In this document: positions 60,040-64,000 of the stretch, one piece after another
Layout of the letters: the number at the start of each line of letters is the position of its first letter
Numbering within the stretch: position 1 is the first letter of the stretch
Assembly: GCA_017428105.1 (NCBI GenBank)
Contig: JAFRRM010000015.1
Coordinates: 1 to 64,000, forward strand
Source of the DNA: Lachnospiraceae bacterium
GTDB taxonomy: Bacteria; Bacillota; Clostridia; Lachnospirales; Lachnospiraceae
DNA length: 64,000 nucleotides
Reading direction: 5' to 3'
The notes under the pieces: model-generated
The model's database searches: none
Seen by the model: the letters and a program-made list of their open reading frames with translations, nothing else
Told to the model about the DNA's origin: nothing
Program-made: the position numbers and the translations under genes

Positions 60040-60744
60040 ATGGACAAGCGCTGGAATACGAATGAAATACGCGAAGCGGCCGGAAACGTCCGGGATGCCT
60101 GGCTGGAGCAGGCGCGGGAAGACTGCGGAAACGAAACGCTGACCCCGTCCGCCGCCCTGGACGACAGCATCCGGGCCATGAAGAGCCGGGTGAAGAAAAG
60201 CTGGAACCGCCGGGGGTTCCGCCGGGCGGCCGCTGCCGGGCTGGCGGTCCTGATGCTTTTTGCCGGCTGGCTGACGGTGGACGTCAAAGCCCGTGCCGCC
60301 GTCCTGAACTGGTTCCGCGAGATCACCGGAACACAGGCGGTGTATTATTCCAATATCGAGAACCGCGAAGATTCGGAGGTCTATAAGGCGAAGCCCGGAT
60401 GGATGCCGGAAGGGATCGTGCTGGACAAGGAATACTGGTTCCCGCACTCGTATACGGCCGTGTTCAGGGATCCGGCGGACCGCAGCCGCTTCTGTATCCT
60501 GGGCGTGGACGAGATGCGGGAAGGAAGGTCGTTTGAACTGACGGCCGGAGATGAGAGGCGGTACGAACAGGCGGAAGTCAGAGGGACCCGCATCGACTGC
60601 TTCCTGAACGAGGAGAAAGCGGACCATGATTACGTCTGGGTCGATGAAGAGAACCGGTGCTTCGTGATCATGAATTCCTCACTGCCCCATGAAACGAATC
60701 TGAAGATCTGGGAAAGTTTTTTTGTCCCCGCAGATAGGAATTAA
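60040..60744 (+). CDS. Membrane anti-sigma-like protein with DUF4367 domain
   Basis: A 234-residue protein. The cytoplasmic N-terminal part (residues 1-68) is probably the sigma-binding region, a transmembrane helix follows (AAAAGLAVLMLFAGWLTV, about residues 65-85), and the extracellular part begins with VKARAAVLNWFREITGTQ, a hallmark of DUF4367-type anti-sigma partners. Later PGWMPEGIVLDKEYWF fits this domain. The start at ATG 60040 has GGGGAG; a GTG at 60034 is less likely. It probably holds the ECF sigma factor inactive. Confidence 0.82.
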   Translation: MDKRWNTNEIREAAGNVRDAWLEQAREDCGNETLTPSAALDDSIRAMKSRVKKSWNRRGFRRAAAAGLAVLMLFAGWLTVDVKARAAVLNWFREITGTQAVYYSNIENREDSEVYKAKPGWMPEGIVLDKEYWFPHSYTAVFRDPADRSRFCILGVDEMREGRSFELTAGDERRYEQAEVRGTRIDCFLNEEKADHDYVWVDEENRCFVIMNSSLPHETNLKIWESFFVPADRN

Positions 60745-60766
60745 GGCCGGAAAGGAGAGTTTTGCG

Positions 60767-61882
60767 ATGAAAAAAATGATACGGGCGACCGCCGCCCTGA
60801 CAGCGCTCTGCCTGCTGCTGGGCGCCTGCTCCGCGCCGGGGACCGTGCCGTCCCCGAATACGCAGGTCCCGGAAACGACACCGGTCCTGACCACAAAGGC
60901 AGGCCCGGAGGAGCCGCCGGAGACAGCGGAAATGACGGAGGGACCCGTGCAGACGACGGCACCGGATGAAACGGAGACGCCGGCCGAGACCGGGACGCAG
61001 CCGCCGGAGACGGACCTGACGGAGGGACCTTCCCCGATTCAGACGCAGCCCGTTCCCGCCGGCGAGGGCAACGACATTTTCGATGATGTCGGCATCTGGA
61101 ACGGATTGTCCCTGCGGATATGCGACGGGGAAACCTGTCTGGTCTGTGATTTTTACCGGGATTACCGGAAAGTGATCTATGCGCTGCAGGGGATCGCAGC
61201 GGTTCCGGCACCGGAATTCACGGCGGACCTGATGACGTTTCCCGTATACGAAATACACTTTTCCAGAAAAGATCCGGCGCATCGTTCATATTTATCCGAT
61301 GCCGTGCTGTGGACCAATGGATATCTGATCGACAGCAGCGGCAATGCCTGGCGCTTCCCTTATGATTTCGCGCAGCTCGCGCAGGAAGACTGGGAGGACC
61401 GAATGGAACGGAGCGGCGGGCTTACGGCGATGAAATGCGCCCGCTTTGTGACGGAAACGGAGGGAACGTGGCTTTTCGACCGCCTGCCGGAGGCGGAGAC
61501 GCCGGAAATATCCTCCGTCATGGAAATGGAAGTGAAAGAGGTCACGGAGAAGGCGGTCATCGTCACACTTACCAATCGATCGGACGAAGAACTGATGTAT
61601 GGGGAAATGTATCGTCTGGACGTTTACGACGGAGAAAAATGGCACCCGGTGCCTCCATCCCCTTACGGCCTGGCATTCGATCTGGTCGGACTTCTTCTGC
61701 CTGCCGGCGGCACCGTTTCGCATGAGTATCGGATCTTCGGATATGTTGGGGCCGAAAACGAGCCTTTCGCATACTATCCGCTGCCCGCCGGCCATTACCG
61801 CATCGTGATCCCGGGCGGGGTGCCGCACAACACCGATCCCACGACCGGAAAAAACGTCACGGCGGAGTTTGACGTCCCGTGA
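60767..61882 (+). CDS. Lipoprotein with Ig-like C-terminal domain
   Basis: A 371-residue lipoprotein: lipobox LLGAC near residue 20, a long Thr/Pro/Glu-rich linker to about residue 105, a middle domain of about 120 residues with strand-like segments, and from about residue 245 a beta-sandwich resembling the bacterial Ig-like domain found with DUF4367-type proteins (VKEVTEKAVIVTLTNRSDEE; YRLDVYDGEKWHPVP). AAAGGAGAG precedes the start. It follows the anti-sigma gene by 22 bases and is likely part of the same unit. Function is unknown; envelope sensing is a guess. Confidence 0.7.
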   Translation: MKKMIRATAALTALCLLLGACSAPGTVPSPNTQVPETTPVLTTKAGPEEPPETAEMTEGPVQTTAPDETETPAETGTQPPETDLTEGPSPIQTQPVPAGEGNDIFDDVGIWNGLSLRICDGETCLVCDFYRDYRKVIYALQGIAAVPAPEFTADLMTFPVYEIHFSRKDPAHRSYLSDAVLWTNGYLIDSSGNAWRFPYDFAQLAQEDWEDRMERSGGLTAMKCARFVTETEGTWLFDRLPEAETPEISSVMEMEVKEVTEKAVIVTLTNRSDEELMYGEMYRLDVYDGEKWHPVPPSPYGLAFDLVGLLLPAGGTVSHEYRIFGYVGAENEPFAYYPLPAGHYRIVIPGGVPHNTDPTTGKNVTAEFDVP

Positions 61883-61892
61883 GGCCATTTGG

Positions 61893-61958
61893 GGACGGTT
61901 CTTCCCTGGCCTTGTTTTTCGTAAAATGATCAGACAGGGCTATTCCGGAACCGTCCCT
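61893..61958. repeat. Palindromic repeat, complete copy
   Basis: GGGACGGTTC (61893-61902) and GAACCGTCCC (61949-61958) bound a 66-base element 10 bases after the lipoprotein stop. The interior shares GGCCTTGTTT and GATCAGACAGGGC with the 59391 copy. Confidence 0.75.
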
Positions 61959-61979
61959 CAGCGGCCTTGTTTTCAAACG

Positions 61980-62015
61980 GGAGGGCTTGCGGCCCTCCTT
62001 TTTTTGTGGTATCAT
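61980..62015 (+). promoter_or_regulatory. Terminator hairpin containing the promoter of the ABC exporter
   Basis: GGAGGGC (61980-61986) and GCCCTCC (61992-61998) are followed by TTTTTTT. The 5-base loop starts TTGCGG (61987-61992), and TATCAT (62010-62015) follows after a 17-base spacer. Confidence 0.7.
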
Positions 62016-62054
62016 TACTTGTTGTTTTCAGTTTGGTTCATGAGGACTTTGTGA

Positions 62055-63791
62055 ATGAAGAGATGGTTCAAGTATATCAAACCCTACTGGCCCTGGTTCG
62101 TGCTGGGACCGCTGTGCATGATCATTGAGGTGATCGGGGAAGTGCGGATGCCGACCTTCCTGCAGGCCGTGATCAACGCGGCGAACGACGGGACGCTGAC
62201 CGCGGCCATGGGCTGGCGCGCGATGGGGGGCATGGTCTTAAATGCCCTGATCATGATGGCCGGCGGCGTGGGCGGCGCCTATTTCGGCGCGAAGGCGGCA
62301 GTCAATTTCGCGGCGGACCTCCGGGCCGACATCTATGCGCGCATTCAGACGTTTTCGTTCAGCAATATCGATAAATTCTCCACGGGTTCGCTCGTGACGC
62401 GCATGACCAACGACGTGACGCAGATCACCAACTTCGTGGGCATGATGCTCCGCATGATGCTGCGCGCGCCGGGCATGATGATCGCGGCCCTGATCATGGC
62501 CATCAGCATCCGGCCGAAGCTGTCGCTGGTGTTTGCGGTCAGCATCCCGCTGCTGATCGTCGGCGTCGCGGTGGTGCTGCGCATAGGTTTCCCGCGCTTT
62601 ACGCGCATGCAGGAAAAAGTGGACGGCATCAACGCCACGGTGCGGGAAAACGTGACCAACGTGCGCGTGGTCAAAAGCTTCGTGCGGGAAGATCACGAGA
62701 CGGAGAAATTCGGAACGGCCAACCGCGGCCTGCGGGACGCGAACATTTCCGCCGTGAAAGTCATGATCACGACGCAGCCCCTGATGACGCTGCTCATGCA
62801 GGGCACCATTCTGGCGCTGGTCCTGATCGGCGGTCCCATCATCCTGCGCGGCGAGATGCCTGTGGGCGACCTGTCCGCCTTCATCACCTATGCCACCCAG
62901 ATCCTGATGTCGCTGCTCATGATGAGCTTCATGCTGATGTTCTCCTCCCGCGCGGCGGCCTCCGCCCGGCGTATCAAGGAAGTACTGGAAGAGGAGAGCG
63001 ACATCCTGGACGGTAAAGATGCGGACGGGACGCTCCGGGTCACGAAAGGCGCGGTGGAGTTCCGCGACGTGACCTTCCGCTATTACAAGACCAGCGAGGA
63101 CGCGGTGCTGGACCATGTCAGCCTGTCGATCCCGGCTGGCGCGACCGTCGGCATCACCGGTGCCACCGGCTGCGGCAAATCCACGCTGGTCTCCCTGATC
63201 CCCCGCCTGTACGACCCGGATGAAGGCGCCGTGCTGGTGGACGGCGTGGACGTGCGGGATTACCAGATGCATTGCCTGCGTGAGGACGTCAGCATGGTGC
63301 TGCAGAACAACACGCTGTTTTCCGGGACGATCGCGGACAATCTGCGCTGGGGCGATCCCGGTGCTTCGGACGAAGAGATCCGGCACGCGGCGGGCTGCGC
63401 CCAGGCGGATAAATTCATCGACAGTTTCCCGGACGGCTACGATACCGTCATCGAACAGGGCGGCACCAACGTCTCCGGCGGCCAGAAGCAGCGTCTCTGC
63501 ATCGCCCGCGCCCTGCTCAAAAAACCGAAGATCCTGATCCTGGACGATTCCACCAGCGCGGTGGACACGGCCACGGAAGCCCTGATCCGGGAGGCTTTCC
63601 GCAGGGAACTGAAGGATTCGACCAAATTCATCATTTCCCAGCGCATCAGTTCCGTGATGGACGCGGACCTGATCCTGGTCATGGAAGACGGCCGGATCAC
63701 GGCCCGGGGCACCCATGAAGAACTGCTGCGGACCAGCGAAGCCTACCGCGAGATCTGCGAGTCGCAGATGCAGGGAAAGGAGGCGTCGTGA
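62055..63791 (+). CDS. ABC exporter, fused permease-ATPase (first subunit)
   Basis: A 578-residue half-transporter of the multidrug/lipid exporter type. Six transmembrane helices lie in residues 15-310, and the ATPase domain begins at about residue 340 with VEFRDVTFRYYKTSEDAVLDHV. Walker A is GATGCGKSTLVSL, the Q-loop is VLQNNTLFSG, the signature is VSGGQKQRLCIARAL, Walker B is ILILDDSTSAVD. Asp instead of Glu-containing DE after Walker B (DDST) suggests a degenerate site, as in heterodimeric exporters. The second subunit starts 2 bases after the stop. GAGGACTTTG precedes the start. Confidence 0.92.
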   Translation: MKRWFKYIKPYWPWFVLGPLCMIIEVIGEVRMPTFLQAVINAANDGTLTAAMGWRAMGGMVLNALIMMAGGVGGAYFGAKAAVNFAADLRADIYARIQTFSFSNIDKFSTGSLVTRMTNDVTQITNFVGMMLRMMLRAPGMMIAALIMAISIRPKLSLVFAVSIPLLIVGVAVVLRIGFPRFTRMQEKVDGINATVRENVTNVRVVKSFVREDHETEKFGTANRGLRDANISAVKVMITTQPLMTLLMQGTILALVLIGGPIILRGEMPVGDLSAFITYATQILMSLLMMSFMLMFSSRAAASARRIKEVLEEESDILDGKDADGTLRVTKGAVEFRDVTFRYYKTSEDAVLDHVSLSIPAGATVGITGATGCGKSTLVSLIPRLYDPDEGAVLVDGVDVRDYQMHCLREDVSMVLQNNTLFSGTIADNLRWGDPGASDEEIRHAAGCAQADKFIDSFPDGYDTVIEQGGTNVSGGQKQRLCIARALLKKPKILILDDSTSAVDTATEALIREAFRRELKDSTKFIISQRISSVMDADLILVMEDGRITARGTHEELLRTSEAYREICESQMQGKEAS

Positions 63792-63792
63792 G

Positions 63793-64000
63793 ATGGCAAG
63801 GACTCTGAAAGAACTTCAGGAACGCTATAACAGCGCCGCCAAAAAGCAGCTGCTCCAGACCTCCTCGAACCGTCAGGCGCGCGGCGGCAAGGGCACCGGC
63901 CCCAAGAACGCCGGCGCGGCCGTGAAACGCCTGCTGACCTACGTGAAGGGCTACCGCCTGCATCTGGTGCTGGTGCTCGTCTGCATGCTGGTCAGCGCCG
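63793..64000 (+). CDS. ABC exporter second subunit, cut by window end
   Basis: The first 69 codons of a gene starting MARTLKELQERYNSAAKKQ, with a basic Gly/Lys-rich N-terminal extension and then the first transmembrane helix (LHLVLVLVCMLVSA) at the window edge. It lies 1 base after the previous exporter gene, with AAAGGAGGCG in that gene's end. Such tandem pairs usually form heterodimeric exporters, and this one is expected to have the competent ATPase site. The substrate is unknown. Confidence 0.8.
   Translation, partial: MARTLKELQERYNSAAKKQLLQTSSNRQARGGKGTGPKNAGAAVKRLLTYVKGYRLHLVLVLVCMLVSA

Overview
The window reads as the chromosome of a GC-rich, Gram-positive, anaerobic member of the Firmicutes, most likely class Clostridia (inference). 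Supporting signs are strong GGAGG ribosome-binding sites, TTGACA/TATAAT-type promoters with 17-base spacers, a CdaA/CdaR c-di-AMP operon, YqeG, DegV and ECF-type vitamin uptake, NrdR, a bacterial A-like RNase P RNA, and amino-acid-fermentation genes. Genes are dense on both strands. I see no tRNA or rRNA genes, CRISPR array, prophage or transposase.

Layout. 0.2-9.3 kb: a sugar:cation symporter and oligoendopeptidase F (minus strand), a YcxB-like protein, rnpB, rpsF-ssb-rpsR, a lipoprotein with a degenerate deacetylase domain, a DUF6145-like gene with dus, and greA. 9.3-17.7 kb: two membrane proteins with cdaA and cdaR, then dtd-ruvA-ruvB, glnS and a HAD phosphatase. 17.7-22 kb: a surface-protein remnant, small unknown genes, a phosphotransferase and L-serine dehydratase.

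22-36 kb is the metabolic heart of the window. A cobalamin riboswitch precedes a triplicated DUF4430 protein and an ECF S component, probably corrinoid capture and uptake. cobA (cobalamin adenosyltransferase) is divergent from kamB-kamC and a membrane protein. A lysine riboswitch then heads kal-kce-kdd-kamA-kamD-kamE, the whole anaerobic lysine-to-crotonyl-CoA route. KamDE needs adenosylcobalamin, so uptake, adenosylation, the proposed reactivation proteins and catabolism sit side by side. The lysine riboswitch has an expression platform whose terminator-like hairpin shares bases with the 3' strand of aptamer stem P1. This predicts a lysine-ON switch, opposite to the usual biosynthetic OFF type. 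An acetoacetate-CoA ligase at 48.7 kb could salvage the acetoacetate made by Kce.

36-46 kb: a LysR regulator, DegV, and a four-carbon sugar-acid (threonate/erythronate) cluster with a GarR/LtnD-like dehydrogenase, two different DUF1537 kinases, PdxA2, a GntP permease and a class II aldolase. 46-50.6 kb: a truncated PadR gene, a lipoprotein, a frameshifted two-domain lipoprotein and the acetoacetate-CoA ligase. 50.7-64 kb: a zinc-ribbon/TM/helical-repeat protein, a Na/Pi cotransporter-like protein, NagZ, RF3, NrdR, a YqeG phosphatase, a sigma/anti-sigma/lipoprotein module and a heterodimeric-type ABC exporter cut by the window edge.

Two genome-scale habits stand out. Several promoters keep their -35 hexamer inside the loop of a terminator-like hairpin, with the -10 just past the T tract. 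A family of about 44-66-base palindromic elements with GGACGG ends sits just after stop codons.
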